Positions 35,598-48,296 of a DNA stretch of 64,000 bases are shown here, piece by piece (within the stretch, counting starts at the first letter, position 1; every line of letters starts with the position of its first letter). The position numbers and the translations under genes were made by a program. This DNA is from Aureimonas ureilytica (GTDB lineage: Bacteria > Pseudomonadota > Alphaproteobacteria > Rhizobiales > Rhizobiaceae). The notes below the pieces were generated by a model that ran no database searches, was not told the origin of the DNA, and saw nothing but the letters and a program-made list of their open reading frames with translations. The stretch covers positions 39,974 to 103,973 of the forward strand of contig NZ_LDQA01000014.1 of NCBI RefSeq assembly GCF_001475935.1, written 5' to 3'.

Positions 35598-36023
35598 TCA
35601 GCCCATGTCCTGCATCTGCATCATACCCGGCATCATGCTGGTGTTCATGTGGTACATGACCCAGAGCGAGCCTGCGAGCACGATGACGACGACAACCACG
35701 GTGAAGACCAGGGCCGTCATGGTCCAGCCGCCTTCCGACTTCCCGTTCATGTGTAGGAAGTAGATCATGTGGACGACGATCTGCACCGCCGCGAAACCCA
35801 TGATCACGAGGCCGGTCAGGGCGTTGTCCTGAAGCGGGTTCGCCATGACCAGCCAGAACGGGATCGCCGTCAGGATGACCGAAAGAACGAAGCCGGTGAC
35901 GTAGCCGCCCATGGTGCCGTGATCATGGCCGTGGCCGTCGAGATGGCCATGGTCGTGGCTTGGCCCCTGCCCCGCGCCATCCGCCAGGGCGGCGTGTTTC
36001 GTCGAGGGGGCGTTGGCGCTCAT
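35598..36023 (-). CDS. cyoD: Cytochrome bo quinol oxidase subunit IV, with His-rich start and Met-rich end
   Basis: The 141-residue membrane protein has three helices (GYVTGFVLSVILTAIPFWLVM, LTGLVIMGFAAVQIVVHMIYFLHM and TALVFTVVVVVIVLAGSLWVMY), matching CyoD, which aids assembly of the copper site in subunit I. It is longer than the usual 110-130 residues. Before the first helix, six histidines lie within residues 23-35 (HDHGHLDGHGHDH). After the last helix, the 19-residue tail has eight methionines (MNTSMMPGMMQMQDMG). Both are patterns of copper-binding segments. The ATG at 36023 overlaps the cyoC stop by 4 bp; the longer frame lies inside cyoC and is not used. Confidence 0.92.
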   Translation of the reverse strand: MSANAPSTKHAALADGAGQGPSHDHGHLDGHGHDHGTMGGYVTGFVLSVILTAIPFWLVMANPLQDNALTGLVIMGFAAVQIVVHMIYFLHMNGKSEGGWTMTALVFTVVVVVIVLAGSLWVMYHMNTSMMPGMMQMQDMG

Positions 36024-36652
36024 CGAAGCACTCCCATGAGATAGACGAAGGTGAAGACACCGATCCAGATGACGTCGAGGAAGTGCCAGAACAGGCTGAG
36101 GCACGACAGGCGAAGCTGGTTCGCCGGCACCAGCCCGCGCTGATGGATCTGCACCATTAGCGTCACCAGCCAGACGAGGCCGAAGGTCACGTGCAGACCG
36201 TGCGTGCCGACCAGCGTGAAGAAAGCCGACAGGAAGGCACTGCGCTGGGGCGTCGCGCCCTCATGGATCAAATGCCAGAACTCGTAGAGTTCGATGCCGA
36301 GGAAGGCGAGGCCGAACAGGCCGGTGATCGCCAGCCAGATCTGCACCGAGCGCACGTCGTTCTTCGCCATGGAGAGCATGGCGAAGCCGTAGGTGATCGA
36401 CGACAGAAGCAGCATCGACGTGTTGAGCGCGACCAGCGGCAGGTCGAACAGGTCGCGCGGGCTCGGACCCGCCGCGTAGGCGGTTCCGAGAACGGCATAG
36501 GTGGCGAAGAGGCACGCGAAGATGAGGCAGTCGCTCATCAGGTAGATCCAGAAGCCCAGCATGGTGCTGGACCCTTCGGCGTGCTCGTGCTCGTCGGCGA
36601 CGTAGAAGGTCATCTCGTCGCTGCTGACACTGTGAGAACTGCTGGTGCTCAT
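36020..36652 (-). CDS. cyoC: Cytochrome bo quinol oxidase subunit III
   Basis: The 210-residue subunit has five membrane helices, the CyoC form of the haem-copper oxidase subunit III family, starting at [24 protein letters not shown]. Conserved pieces include a Glu-containing helix, [13 protein letters not shown], and the block [14 protein letters not shown]. It stabilises the oxidase complex in the inner membrane. It overlaps both neighbours by 4 bp (cyoB stop and cyoD start), so the three cyo genes are translationally coupled. Confidence 0.95.
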   Translation of the reverse strand: MSTSSSHSVSSDEMTFYVADEHEHAEGSSTMLGFWIYLMSDCLIFACLFATYAVLGTAYAAGPSPRDLFDLPLVALNTSMLLLSSITYGFAMLSMAKNDVRSVQIWLAITGLFGLAFLGIELYEFWHLIHEGATPQRSAFLSAFFTLVGTHGLHVTFGLVWLVTLMVQIHQRGLVPANQLRLSCLSLFWHFLDVIWIGVFTFVYLMGVLR

Positions 36653-38661
36653 GCGCTCTTCGCCTTCACCGCCAGGAGACGTGTCCGCTCGGCTTCCGTC
36701 GCGATGACTTCACTCACCGGGATGTAGAAGCTCTTGTCGTAGTTGAACGTGTGATAGATCGAGTAGCCGACGATCCCGATGAAGGAGAAGACGGCGAGCC
36801 ACCAGATGTACCAGATCATCGCGAAGCCGAAGACGACGCTGAGAGCCGCGATCACCACACCCGCTTCCGTGTTGTTGGGCATGTGGATCGGCTTGAAGCC
36901 TTCCAGCGGACGCTCATAGCCGCGCTGCTTCATCTGCCACCAGGCGTCGCCGTCGTGGATCATCGGCGAGAAGGCGAAGTTGTAGCTCGGCGGCGGCGAG
37001 GACGTCGCCCATTCCAGCGTACGGCCACCCCAGGGATCGCCATCCACATCCACCAGCTTCTCGCGGTTCCTGATGCTGACGAAGATCTGCATGAGGAAGG
37101 AGGCGATGCCGATCGCGATCAGGCCAGCGCCGATGGCGGCGATGATGAACCAGATCTGCAGCGAGGGATCGTCGAACACCCGCAGGCGACGCGTGACGCC
37201 CATGAGGCCGAGCACATAGAGCGGCATGAAGGCGACGTAGAAGCCGACCACCCAGAACCAGAAGCTCATCTTGCCCCAGAACTGATCGAGCTTGAAGCCG
37301 AAAGCCTTGGGGAACCAGTAGTTGATGCCGGCGAAGAGGCCGAACAGGACGCCGCCGATGATGACGTTATGGAAGTGAGCGACGAGGAAGAGCGAGTTGT
37401 GGACGATGAAGTCTACCGGCGGAACCGCCAGGAGAACGCCCGTCATGCCGCCGATCACGAAGGTGATCATGAAGGCGATGGTCCACAGCATCGGCGTTTC
37501 GAACCGGATCCGCCCGCGATACATCGTGAACAACCAGTTGAAAATCTTCGCGCCCGTCGGGATCGAGATGATCATCGTCGTGATGCCGAAGAACGAGTTC
37601 ACGCTCGCGCCCGAGCCCATCGTGAAGAAGTGGTGGAGCCAGACGAGATAGGCGAGGATCGTGATGACGACCGAGGCATAGACCATCGACGTGTAGCCGA
37701 AGATGCGCTTGCCCGAGAAGGTCGAGGTGACTTCCGAGAAGATGCCGAAGGCCGGCAGGATCAGAATGTAGACCTCGGGATGGCCCCAGATCCAGATGAG
37801 GTTCACGTACATCATCGGATTGCCGCCGAGATCGTTCGTGAAGAAGTTGGTCCCGACGTAGCGGTCGAGAGACAGAAGGGCCAGAACCGCCGTCAGCACC
37901 GGGAAGGACGCCACGATCAGCACGTTGGTGCAGAGCGAGGTCCAACAGAAGACCGGCATCTTCATGAGCGTCATGCCCGGCGCGCGCATCTTGATGATGG
38001 TCACCAGCAGGTTGACGCCCGAGAGCAGCGTGCCGACGCCGGCCACCTGGAGACCCCAGATATAGTAGTCGACGCCGACGCCCGGACTGTAGTTCGCGTC
38101 CGACAGCGGCGGGAAGGCCAGCCAGCCGGTCCGTGCGAACTCGCCGACGAAGAGCGAGGCCATGATCAGAACCGCGCCGCCCGCCGTCATCCAGAAGCTG
38201 AAATTGTTCAGGAAGGGGAAGGACACGTCGCGCGCGCCGATCTGCAGCGGAACGACGTAGTTCATCAGGCCCGTCACTAGCGGCATGGCGACGAAGAAGA
38301 TCATGATGACACCGTGGGCGGTGAACACCTGATCGTAGTGGTGGGCATTCAGATAGCCTTCCGACCCTCCGAAGGCGATCGCCTGTTGCAGACGCATCAT
38401 GATCGCGTCGGCGAAGCCGCGCAGCAGCATGACGATGCCGAGCACCATGTACATGATGCCGATCTTCTTGTGATCGACGCTCGTGAACCACTCTTTCCAG
38501 AGATAGCCCCAGAGCTTGAAATAGGTCAGCGCGCCGAGAAGCGCGATGGCGCCGAGCATCACCACGGCGAAGGTCACGACGACGATCGGCTCGTGATACG
38601 GGAAGGCTTCGAGCGTCAACCGCCCGAAGATCATTCGTATGAGGTCTGAGTTCTCTTGCAT
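36649..38661 (-). CDS. cyoB: Cytochrome bo quinol oxidase subunit I
   Basis: The 670-residue catalytic subunit reduces O2 to water with electrons from ubiquinol and pumps protons. Residues that hold the metal sites are visible: the low-spin haem His in [14 protein letters not shown], the D-channel Asp in [12 protein letters not shown], the CuB/Tyr cross-link site WGHPEVYI, the second and third CuB histidines in WLHHFFTMG, the K-channel Lys in [10 protein letters not shown], and the haem His pair in [10 protein letters not shown]. The length equals the family norm of about 660-670. A GTG at 38670 is an alternative start three codons upstream. Confidence 0.97.
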   Translation of the reverse strand: MQENSDLIRMIFGRLTLEAFPYHEPIVVVTFAVVMLGAIALLGALTYFKLWGYLWKEWFTSVDHKKIGIMYMVLGIVMLLRGFADAIMMRLQQAIAFGGSEGYLNAHHYDQVFTAHGVIMIFFVAMPLVTGLMNYVVPLQIGARDVSFPFLNNFSFWMTAGGAVLIMASLFVGEFARTGWLAFPPLSDANYSPGVGVDYYIWGLQVAGVGTLLSGVNLLVTIIKMRAPGMTLMKMPVFCWTSLCTNVLIVASFPVLTAVLALLSLDRYVGTNFFTNDLGGNPMMYVNLIWIWGHPEVYILILPAFGIFSEVTSTFSGKRIFGYTSMVYASVVITILAYLVWLHHFFTMGSGASVNSFFGITTMIISIPTGAKIFNWLFTMYRGRIRFETPMLWTIAFMITFVIGGMTGVLLAVPPVDFIVHNSLFLVAHFHNVIIGGVLFGLFAGINYWFPKAFGFKLDQFWGKMSFWFWVVGFYVAFMPLYVLGLMGVTRRLRVFDDPSLQIWFIIAAIGAGLIAIGIASFLMQIFVSIRNREKLVDVDGDPWGGRTLEWATSSPPPSYNFAFSPMIHDGDAWWQMKQRGYERPLEGFKPIHMPNNTEAGVVIAALSVVFGFAMIWYIWWLAVFSFIGIVGYSIYHTFNYDKSFYIPVSEVIATEAERTRLLAVKAKSA

Positions 38662-38725
38662 CTCTGGCACTCGTGCGATGGCATCGTCTGGCGTCGCACC
38701 CGGCGGGGTGCGACACGGTGCTCCG

Positions 38726-39895
38726 TTAGTTCGTCTGGTTCAGCTGCGCCGGCGCGACGCCCGTGCCGCTATTGGGCATCTGGTGGTCGCTGTGGCCGGC
38801 CGGCGGCGTGCTGGTCCCACTCTCGTTCACCTGAGGATTCAGCTCGTCGGGCTTCATGCCCTGCGGCTGGTCCTCGCTATGCGGCAGACGGCCGCTGGCC
38901 GGGAAAGTCGCGCCCGAGGGCTCGTCGCCCTGTTCGGCGCGGCGGTTATCATAGAGTAGGCGCTCGCGGTTTTCGCGGCTCTCGACGCCGGCACCGCCCA
39001 TCGCGTCGATATGCATCATCTCGTCGGCGCACATCTTGCCCGGCGCGACGCATTTGTTGAGAATCGCGTGGTAGAGGCCATCGGCGAAGCTCGAATAATA
39101 GTGGATCGGCTCCTTCTCGGAGGGCTTCTCCAACTCGAGGAAAAGCTCGCGGCTCAGCGGCTGCCCCTCCGCGCGCACTTTGGCGACCCAGTCGTCGAAG
39201 CCCTGCTGGTTCAGCGCGTGGAACTTGAAGTTCATGTAGGAGAAGCCGGCGCCGCTATAATGCGACGACATGCCCTCGTAGATGCCTTCCTTGTTCATGA
39301 CGCCGTGCAGCTGCGTCTCCATGCCCGCCATCGTGTAGACCATGCCGGCCATGGACGGCACGAAGAACGCGTTCATCACGCTGGTGGACGTGAGCTTGAA
39401 ATTGATCGGCGTGTTGACCGGAGCGGCCAGTTCGTTGACGGTGGCGATCCCCAGTTCGGGATAGATGAACATCCACTTCCAATCCATCGAGACGACGCGC
39501 ACCTCGAGGGGCTTCATCTCCGGCGTGACCGGCTGCCCTTCGGCGATTCGCGTCAGCGGACGGTAGGGATCGAGAAGATGCGTCGCCGTCCAGGTCAGTG
39601 CTCCCAGACAGATGATGATCAGAAGCGGGGCCGACCAGATCGCCAGCTCCAGATGCGTCGAATGGTTCCACTCGGGATCGTAGGTCGCATCCTTGTTGCT
39701 TCGGCGGTAGCGCCAAGCGAAAACAAGGGTGGCGACGATCACCGGGACGATGATCAGGAGCATCAATCCGGTGGAGATGTAGAGGAGATCCCGCTTCTGA
39801 AGGGCGACATCGCCCGCCGGGTTGAGCAGGACAGCGTTACACCCCCCCATGAGGACGAGGAGCGGTGCGAGGGCTAGGAAGCGAAATCGGCTCAA
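38726..39895 (-). CDS. cyoA: Cytochrome bo quinol oxidase subunit II
   Basis: The 389-residue subunit has a lipoprotein signal (LLVLMGGC, Cys at 19), two membrane helices, and a cupredoxin-fold domain with [33 protein letters not shown]. It lacks the Cys pair of a CuA centre, as expected for a quinol rather than a cytochrome c oxidase. The last 75 residues beyond the normal end are polar and Pro-rich and contain HSDHQMP. It is the first gene of the operon and is followed by cyoB after 64 bp. A short repeat, GCTGC-ATC-GCAGC, at 39945-39957 lies in the upstream region and might be a regulator site. Confidence 0.95.
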   Translation of the reverse strand: MSRFRFLALAPLLVLMGGCNAVLLNPAGDVALQKRDLLYISTGLMLLIIVPVIVATLVFAWRYRRSNKDATYDPEWNHSTHLELAIWSAPLLIIICLGALTWTATHLLDPYRPLTRIAEGQPVTPEMKPLEVRVVSMDWKWMFIYPELGIATVNELAAPVNTPINFKLTSTSVMNAFFVPSMAGMVYTMAGMETQLHGVMNKEGIYEGMSSHYSGAGFSYMNFKFHALNQQGFDDWVAKVRAEGQPLSRELFLELEKPSEKEPIHYYSSFADGLYHAILNKCVAPGKMCADEMMHIDAMGGAGVESRENRERLLYDNRRAEQGDEPSGATFPASGRLPHSEDQPQGMKPDELNPQVNESGTSTPPAGHSDHQMPNSGTGVAPAQLNQTN

Positions 39896-40068
39896 GATAG
39901 CGGTCCAATCCAGCGAAATGGGGTCGCTTGCATGCTTTATCTTAGCTGCATCGCAGCAAATAGTTTATGGGGCGTTCGTTAAGCCCGCCGGAGCCTATAT
40001 TCAAGGTGGAAGCCGTGAGGGAAACGCGAATGTTCCACCTTCGCGAAATGTGAGGAGCGAGATCAGAG
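39896..40068. promoter_or_regulatory. Divergent promoter region cyoA / MFS
   Basis: These 173 bp separate cyoA from a plus-strand MFS gene. The part next to cyoA is A/T-rich and contains the inverted repeat GCTGC-ATC-GCAGC at 39945-39957. No firm promoter hexamers were found. The close back-to-back layout suggests shared control. Confidence 0.4.
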
Positions 40069-41397
40069 ATGAGTGCGAACAGTGCGGCGGCGGCTCCGTC
40101 CGCCTTTGAAAGGGATGCGCGCGCCGCCAACGCGCATCACGGCGAAATTCGCCCCAGCGAAATCGCGATCGGAGTGCTGATTGGCCGCACCGCCGAATTC
40201 TTCGATTTCTTCGTCTATGCGATCGCGTCCGTGCTCGTGTTTCCGGCGGTGGTCTTCTCCTTCGCCGATCCCGTCACCGGCACCTATTATGCCTTTGCGC
40301 TCTTGGCCCTAGCCTTCGTGGTGCGCCCGATCGGCACCGCCTTCTTCACGTGGATGCACCGGCGCTATGGCGACGCGGCCAAGCTCACCACCGCGCTCTT
40401 CCTCCTCGGCTGCTCCACGATCGTCATCGGCTTCCTGCCGGCCTATGCCAGCGTCGGCACCGCCTCGGTCGTCACGCTGATCGTGCTGCGCGTGGGCCAA
40501 GGCTTGGCGCTTGGCGGCACGTGGGACGGTCTCGCGCCGCTTCTCGCCGTCTCCGTCCCCGAGAACAAGCGGGGCTGGTATGCGATGCTGCCGCAGCTCG
40601 GCGCGCCGCTCGGCCTGCTCGTCGCCAGCGCGCTCTATTATTTCCTGATCACCAACCTGACTCAGGACGACTTCCTCGGCTGGGGCTGGCGCTATCCGTT
40701 CTTCGTGGCCTTCGCGGTCAACGTCGTGGCGCTCTTCGCCCGCCTGCGCATCGTCGTCACCGAGAACTATCGAGAGATGTTCGAGCGCGGCGAGTTGCAT
40801 CCCTCGCCCGTGCGCCAGACCATCGCGCGAAACGGACGCAATATCGTGATCGGCGCCTTCGTGCCGCTGGCGAGCTTCGCGCTGTTCCACATGGTCACGG
40901 TGTTTCCGCTGTCCTGGATTCATCTCAATAACGAACCCGTCTCGCGCTTCCTCCTGATCGAGATCATCGCGACGGTCTTCGGTGTCGTGGCTCACATCGC
41001 CTCCGGCCCGCTGGCCGATCATTACGGCCGCCGCCGTGTTCTGGGCGTCTGTGCCGGCGCGATCGCCTTTTATAGCTGCTTGGCACCGCTGCTCCTGAAC
41101 GGCGGCACGATCGGCGAGACGATCTACATGATCATCGGCTCGGTGATTCTGGGTATCTCCTTCGGCCAGTGCTCCGGCGCTCTGGCGGCGAACTTCCCGC
41201 GTTCGCAGCGCTACACAGGCTCGGCTCTGACGTCCGACCTCGCCTGGCTCTTCGGGGCGGGCTTCGCGCCTCTGGCCGCTCTGGCGATCGCCCAAAATCT
41301 CGGCCTCGTCTTCTCCGGCGCCTATCTCCTGTCGGGCGCCGTGGTCACGCTGCTGGCGCTGCTCGTCAACCGCCGTCTCGCCGCCAGCGCGCTCTGA
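40069..41397 (+). CDS. MFS transporter, metabolite:H+ symporter (MHS) type
   Basis: The 442-residue protein has 12 predicted helices and the MHS-family opening IAIGVLIGRTAEFFDFFVYAIASVLVFP, followed by the cytoplasmic loop MHRRYGDAAKLTTALFLLG. LRVGQGLALGGTWDGLAPLLAV (helix 4) and GPLADHYGRRRVLGVCAG (helices 8-9) are the MFS motif regions. Family members take up dicarboxylates, shikimate, betaine or similar acids. In many alphaproteobacteria an MFS gene of this type lies divergent from cyoA; the reason is unknown. A strong terminator follows. Confidence 0.88.
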   Translation: MSANSAAAAPSAFERDARAANAHHGEIRPSEIAIGVLIGRTAEFFDFFVYAIASVLVFPAVVFSFADPVTGTYYAFALLALAFVVRPIGTAFFTWMHRRYGDAAKLTTALFLLGCSTIVIGFLPAYASVGTASVVTLIVLRVGQGLALGGTWDGLAPLLAVSVPENKRGWYAMLPQLGAPLGLLVASALYYFLITNLTQDDFLGWGWRYPFFVAFAVNVVALFARLRIVVTENYREMFERGELHPSPVRQTIARNGRNIVIGAFVPLASFALFHMVTVFPLSWIHLNNEPVSRFLLIEIIATVFGVVAHIASGPLADHYGRRRVLGVCAGAIAFYSCLAPLLLNGGTIGETIYMIIGSVILGISFGQCSGALAANFPRSQRYTGSALTSDLAWLFGAGFAPLAALAIAQNLGLVFSGAYLLSGAVVTLLALLVNRRLAASAL

Positions 41398-41422
41398 GAC
41401 GACGACCAACGCAAAGTCCATG

Positions 41423-41454
41423 AAAAAGCCGGGGGCACTCGCCTCCGGCTTTTT
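41423..41454 (+). terminator. Rho-independent terminator after the MFS gene
   Basis: A 14-bp stem with one G-T pair, AAAAAGCCGGGGGC/GCCTCCGGCTTTTT, around the loop ACTC. It is followed on the plus strand by a run of T and then C. The A-run on the other side may let it work for the minus-strand TetR gene (stop at 41489) too. Confidence 0.88.
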
Positions 41455-41488
41455 TCGTTCCCGTTCCTGATGGTCGAAGCCCCCTCCC

Positions 41489-42115
41489 CTACGCCGGTAC
41501 GGGCGACGCGCGGAAGGAATCGAACAGGCTGTCCACCATGCGCCGACCAACGGCAACGAGATCGAAGCCGAAGCCCGATCTCAGCCATTGGTTGATGAGA
41601 CCCGCCATGCCGCAATGGAGCGTGGTCGTCGCCGAATCGGGCGTCCAGTCCTCGGCCATGAGCCCACGGCGCGAAGCCTCCTGGAAGGCGAAGCGAATCG
41701 TGCCGAGCATCTCCTCGTCCGCGTCGCGCATTCGAACCAGCATCTCCTCCATTTCCGCCACATATTCGCAGCGAAGGAGCATGATCGTCAGGATCTTCTG
41801 GGTTCGCGTGTTGAGGCTGATGAACTCCAACGCCTCGATCGCATTGGCGCGAATGCGATCCAACGGGTCGGCAGCCGCCATGAGTTCGTCCAATCCCACG
41901 AAACATTCCTGCGGCAGCCGGCCGCGTTCCAGCATCGCTTCGAACAGCGCGTTTTTATTGGCGAAGTGGAAATAGATCGCCCCACGCGTGACGCTCGCGG
42001 CCTGCGCAATCATGGCAAGCGTGGTGCGGGAGACGCCGTTCTCGAAGAAGGTCAGTTCCGCAGCGTCGAGGATCGCGGACCGCGTTTCCATCGCCTCGTT
42101 CTTCGTCCGCCTCAT
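41489..42115 (-). CDS. TetR/AcrR-family repressor of the RND efflux pump
   Basis: The 208-residue regulator has an N-terminal TetR DNA-binding domain with MIAQAASVTRGAIYFHFANKNALFEAML near residues 35-62 and a C-terminal ligand domain of the AcrR/TtgR class. It diverges from the adaptor and pump genes. A perfect 16-bp palindrome in the shared region is the likely operator. By analogy with AcrR and TtgR, it should leave the DNA when a toxic hydrophobic compound binds. This follows from family and layout. Confidence 0.92.
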   Translation of the reverse strand: MRRTKNEAMETRSAILDAAELTFFENGVSRTTLAMIAQAASVTRGAIYFHFANKNALFEAMLERGRLPQECFVGLDELMAAADPLDRIRANAIEALEFISLNTRTQKILTIMLLRCEYVAEMEEMLVRMRDADEEMLGTIRFAFQEASRRGLMAEDWTPDSATTTLHCGMAGLINQWLRSGFGFDLVAVGRRMVDSLFDSFRASPVPA

Positions 42116-42149
42116 ATTACGCCTGCCTTGCCGTTCTCTTGTTTAGTGT

Positions 42150-42165
42150 CATACATGCATGTATG
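42150..42165. promoter_or_regulatory. TetR operator, 16-bp perfect palindrome
   Basis: CATACATGCATGTATG is fully self-complementary. It lies 34 bp from the TetR start and 63 bp before the adaptor start. Its half-site CATACAT equals the core of the AcrR operator (ACATACAT/ATGTATGT), which supports the pairing with the adjacent TetR gene. One dimer bound here would block both promoters. Confidence 0.82.
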
Positions 42166-42228
42166 TTGCACAGCAATATTCGGGGGTGCCGCATTCGCGT
42201 GGGGCGAGGCGGCGAACAGAGCGGTTCC

Positions 42229-43623
42229 ATGAGATTTCCAGCACGTTCCTTTTACGCAGCGACAGCCCTTGGCCTTCTCGTCCTCGCGGGCTGCCAAGGC
42301 GAATCGAAGACGGCCGCGTCGCAAGGGGCTGGCGGCGGCGCGCCGCCGCCGACGCCGGTCGGCATCGTCGAGGTCCAGCCCGAAGCCATTCCGGTGACCT
42401 CCGAACTGCCTGGCCGAATCGCCTCGACCCGCATTGCCGAGGTTCGCCCGCGCGTCGGCGGCATCGTGATCCAGCGCGTGTTCGAGCAGGGATCGGACGT
42501 ACAGGAAGGCGATCCGCTGTTCCAGATCGACCCGGCCATGTTCCAGGTCGCAGTCGAATCGGCGCAGGCCGGCGTCGCGCGCGCCGAGGCGGTGCTGACG
42601 CAGGCGCGGCAGGACGCCCAGCGCACGCAGGAACTCGTCTCGCGCAACACGGTCGGCTCCGCCAATCTGGAAACCGCGATCGCGACCCAGAAGCAGGCGG
42701 AAGCCGATCTCGCCTCCGCTCGGGCGCAGTTGCGCTCCGCCCAGATCAATCTCGATTACGCCACGGTTCGCGCGCCGATTTCGGGCCGTATCGGCCGCGC
42801 TATCGTCACCGAGGGCGCGCTGGTCGGTACCACCGACACGACCGCCATGGCGACGATCCAGCAGCTCGACCCCGTTTATGCCGATATCCAGCAGCCCGTG
42901 TCGCAGCTTCTGCGCCTGCGCGAAGCGCTGCGCACGGGGAAGTTGACCAAGCTGGAGGAGAATGTCGCGCAGGTTCGCCTGCGGCTCGACGATGGCAGCG
43001 ACTATCCCTACCCCGGACGTCTTCTCTTCTCTGAAGCCACCGTCGAGGAAACCAGCGGTCAGGTCACGCTGCGTGCCGAGTTCCCGAACCCGGACGATAC
43101 GCTCCTGCCCGGCCTTTATGTCCGCGTGACGGTCGATCAGGGCATCGACGCCAAGGCGCTCGCAGTTCCCAACCAAGCCATTCAGCGCGACACGGCGGGC
43201 CAGGCCTTTCTCTATCTCGTGAACGGCAATTCCACGGTCGAGCAGCGCAACGTGACCGTGGTTCGCGTCGTCGGCAACCGCTCCGTCATCTCTCAGGGGC
43301 TGGCGCCCGGCGACAAGGTGATCGCGGACGGGTTCCAGAAGATCGGCCCCGGCGCGCCCGTCGCGCCTGCGCCCTGGACGCCGGTCGGCGCGGCGGCCGA
43401 TGCGCTCACGAAGGATGGCGGCCAAGCGGGTGCGGTCGGCGCCGGCACGCAGAAGCCCATGGCCGAGCCGACCGGCGGGGCCGCCGAACCGCAGGCCCAG
43501 CGGGCGACGCCTGCGCCGGGTTCGGACGCCGCCGCGTCCGGCACGACCAATCCCGCCCCGCAGGATGCGGGCATCCAGAAGGCCACCGCGCCCGCTGGCG
43601 ATGCGCCCAAGTCCGCGCGTTAA
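42229..43623 (+). CDS. RND efflux periplasmic adaptor (AcrA/MexA family)
   Basis: The 464-residue lipoprotein has a signal ending LLVLAGC (Cys near residue 20). It then has the membrane-fusion domains in order: lipoyl half-motif RVGGIVIQRVFEQGSDVQEGDPLFQIDP, a coiled-coil hairpin (about 100-180), LDYATVRAPISGRIGRAIVTEGALV, and the beta-barrel and membrane-proximal domains ending VISQGLAPGDKVIADGFQKIGPG. The final 90 residues are an Ala/Pro/Gly-rich, low-complexity tail that is longer than in AcrA. It connects the pump to an outer-membrane channel, whose gene is not in the window. The ATG at 42229 follows the operator; the frame upstream of it crosses the operator and is not used. Confidence 0.92.
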   Translation: MRFPARSFYAATALGLLVLAGCQGESKTAASQGAGGGAPPPTPVGIVEVQPEAIPVTSELPGRIASTRIAEVRPRVGGIVIQRVFEQGSDVQEGDPLFQIDPAMFQVAVESAQAGVARAEAVLTQARQDAQRTQELVSRNTVGSANLETAIATQKQAEADLASARAQLRSAQINLDYATVRAPISGRIGRAIVTEGALVGTTDTTAMATIQQLDPVYADIQQPVSQLLRLREALRTGKLTKLEENVAQVRLRLDDGSDYPYPGRLLFSEATVEETSGQVTLRAEFPNPDDTLLPGLYVRVTVDQGIDAKALAVPNQAIQRDTAGQAFLYLVNGNSTVEQRNVTVVRVVGNRSVISQGLAPGDKVIADGFQKIGPGAPVAPAPWTPVGAAADALTKDGGQAGAVGAGTQKPMAEPTGGAAEPQAQRATPAPGSDAAASGTTNPAPQDAGIQKATAPAGDAPKSAR

Positions 43624-43635
43624 GGATCGACTGAC

Positions 43636-46770
<3,135 letters not shown>

Positions 46771-46788
46771 GCCTTCGGCCCAACCTGA

Positions 46789-46824
46789 ACAACGCCTCGG
46801 TGGCCTGTGCCGCCGGGGCGTTGT
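46789..46824 (+). terminator. Hairpin after the efflux operon
   Basis: A 16-bp stem with two G-T pairs (arms 46789-46804 and 46809-46824) encloses the loop CTGT. It lies 19 bp after the pump stop and before pdxJ. The tail is CCTATG rather than a T-run, so it may be a weak or Rho-assisted terminator. Confidence 0.6.
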
Positions 46825-46901
46825 CCTATGCAGGGCGTTGACATGGCGAGCGGCCGGGTTCATCCCGCAGGCGAGCTTGGCTGGCAGGAGGCCGTCCGCC
46901 G

Positions 46902-47645
46902 ATGACCGCGACCCTTTCCGTAAATCTCAATGCGATCGCCATGCTGCGCAATCGCCGCGACCTGCCTTGGCCCGACGTCATTCATTTCGGGCGCATCGCC
47001 CTTCAGAACGGGGCGTCCGGGCTAACGGTCCATCCCAGGCCCGACCAGCGGCATGTCCGCTTTTCCGACGTGCCGGCTCTGCGCGATCTGATCGACCGCG
47101 AGTTTCCGTCCGCCGAATTCAACATCGAAGGCTATCCGAGCGACCATTTCCTCCAGCTCTGCGAGGACGCACGCGCCGATCAGGTCACGCTCGTGCCCGA
47201 CGATCCGACGCAGGCGACCTCGGACCATGGCTGGGATTTCGCCGCCGAGGCGGAACGTCTGGTGGGGATCGTCGCCCGGCTGAAAGCGCGCGGCATTCGC
47301 GTATCGCTGTTTGCCGACCCCTCGCCGGTCGGGCTGGATATCGCCCGGCGCGTCGGCGCCGATCGCGTCGAGTTCTATACAGGCCCCTATGGCGCCACGC
47401 ATTCGGACGCGGCGGCGGCAGAGCGCGAATTGGCCTGTTTGAAAGACGCGGGCAATACTGCGGCGCGCGAGGGGCTGGAGGTGAATGCCGGCCACGATCT
47501 GACGATCGACAATCTGCCGGCGCTCTGCCGAGCCATTCCCGCGCTCAAGGAAGTCTCGATCGGCCACGCCTTCACGGCCGATGCGCTGGAGCATGGGTTC
47601 GCGGAAACGACGCGCCGCTTCATCCGAGCGCTTCAACCGGCCTGA
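46902..47645 (+). CDS. pdxJ: Pyridoxine 5'-phosphate synthase
   Basis: The 247-residue TIM-barrel enzyme joins 1-deoxy-D-xylulose 5-phosphate with 3-amino-2-oxopropyl phosphate in vitamin B6 synthesis. Family blocks seen are [15 protein letters not shown] at the start, [13 protein letters not shown] with phosphate- and proton-relay His, FNIEGYPS with the catalytic Glu, [32 protein letters not shown] and [13 protein letters not shown]. The start at 46902 has ggagg about 10 nt upstream. It stands alone in this plus-strand position, after the efflux operon's hairpin. Confidence 0.96.
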   Translation: MTATLSVNLNAIAMLRNRRDLPWPDVIHFGRIALQNGASGLTVHPRPDQRHVRFSDVPALRDLIDREFPSAEFNIEGYPSDHFLQLCEDARADQVTLVPDDPTQATSDHGWDFAAEAERLVGIVARLKARGIRVSLFADPSPVGLDIARRVGADRVEFYTGPYGATHSDAAAAERELACLKDAGNTAAREGLEVNAGHDLTIDNLPALCRAIPALKEVSIGHAFTADALEHGFAETTRRFIRALQPA

Positions 47646-47672
47646 CACCGGTTTCCGCGGTTTCGACCCGCC

Positions 47673-48146
47673 TCAATCGGCGGGTCGGATTTCCGTGATC
47701 TCCGCCTCGGCGGGCCCGACCTTCACGACATCGCCGACTTCCTTGCCGGCAATCGCCTTGGCGAGCGGCGAGACATAGGACAAAAGCCCTTCGTTCGGAT
47801 CGGCCTCATCGATTCCGACGATGCGAAAGGTCTGCTGCCGTCCGTCATCACGTTCGATCGTCACTTCCGATCCGAAATGCACGCTGTCGCTTGCCTCCGG
47901 CGGGGCGATCAGCTCGGCGCTCATGCGCCGCGCGCGCCAATAGCGCAGGTCGCGATGGATGGCGGCATAGGCGATCTTGTCATCGACGTCCCGAGCTTCC
48001 AGAAGCTTGGCTTCGAGCTCGGCGACCTGCGTTTCGATCTGCTGGAGGCCGCGCGCCGTCACGAAGTTCGGATCGGTTCCGAGTTCGCGGTCGGGCAGCG
48101 TCTCGACCTGATTCTCGTTGGGTTCCTTGACGAAGGCGACACTCAC
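47673..48146 (-). CDS. greA: GreA/GreB-family transcription elongation factor
   Basis: The 157-residue protein has an N-terminal coiled coil (TARGLQQIETQVAELEAKLLEARDVDDKIAYAAIHRDLRYWRARRMSAELI, cited as landmarks TARGLQQIE and RDLRYWRARR). Its C-terminal FKBP-like domain contains VHFGSEVTIERDD, FRIVGIDEADPNEGLLSYVSPLAKAIAGKEVGD and a last strand, AEITEI. It cleaves backtracked RNA in stalled RNA polymerase. The start is a GTG at 48146 with GAGGAG 7 nt upstream; the longer frame to 48365 has no such site. In the coiled-coil tip, acidic DVDD residues fit the catalytic pair. GreB-like specificity cannot be excluded. Confidence 0.88.
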   Translation of the reverse strand: MSVAFVKEPNENQVETLPDRELGTDPNFVTARGLQQIETQVAELEAKLLEARDVDDKIAYAAIHRDLRYWRARRMSAELIAPPEASDSVHFGSEVTIERDDGRQQTFRIVGIDEADPNEGLLSYVSPLAKAIAGKEVGDVVKVGPAEAEITEIRPAD

Positions 48147-48296
48147 GGCACAACTCCTCTTTCCATCCTTATATAGGAATGCCGCCCGCGAAGAGAACGC
48201 CGCGCCTACAGGGCGAATGCTGATGCGTCTATCCACAGGGCCGAAGGGCACCAAACGCCGCGCCTCATCGTTGTGTCGAAAACAGGAGGCGCGAGC

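Noticed and set aside
38661..38670. GTG start for cyoB
   Set aside because: Possible, but the ATG three codons downstream fits the family N-terminus as well; kept as an alternative only.
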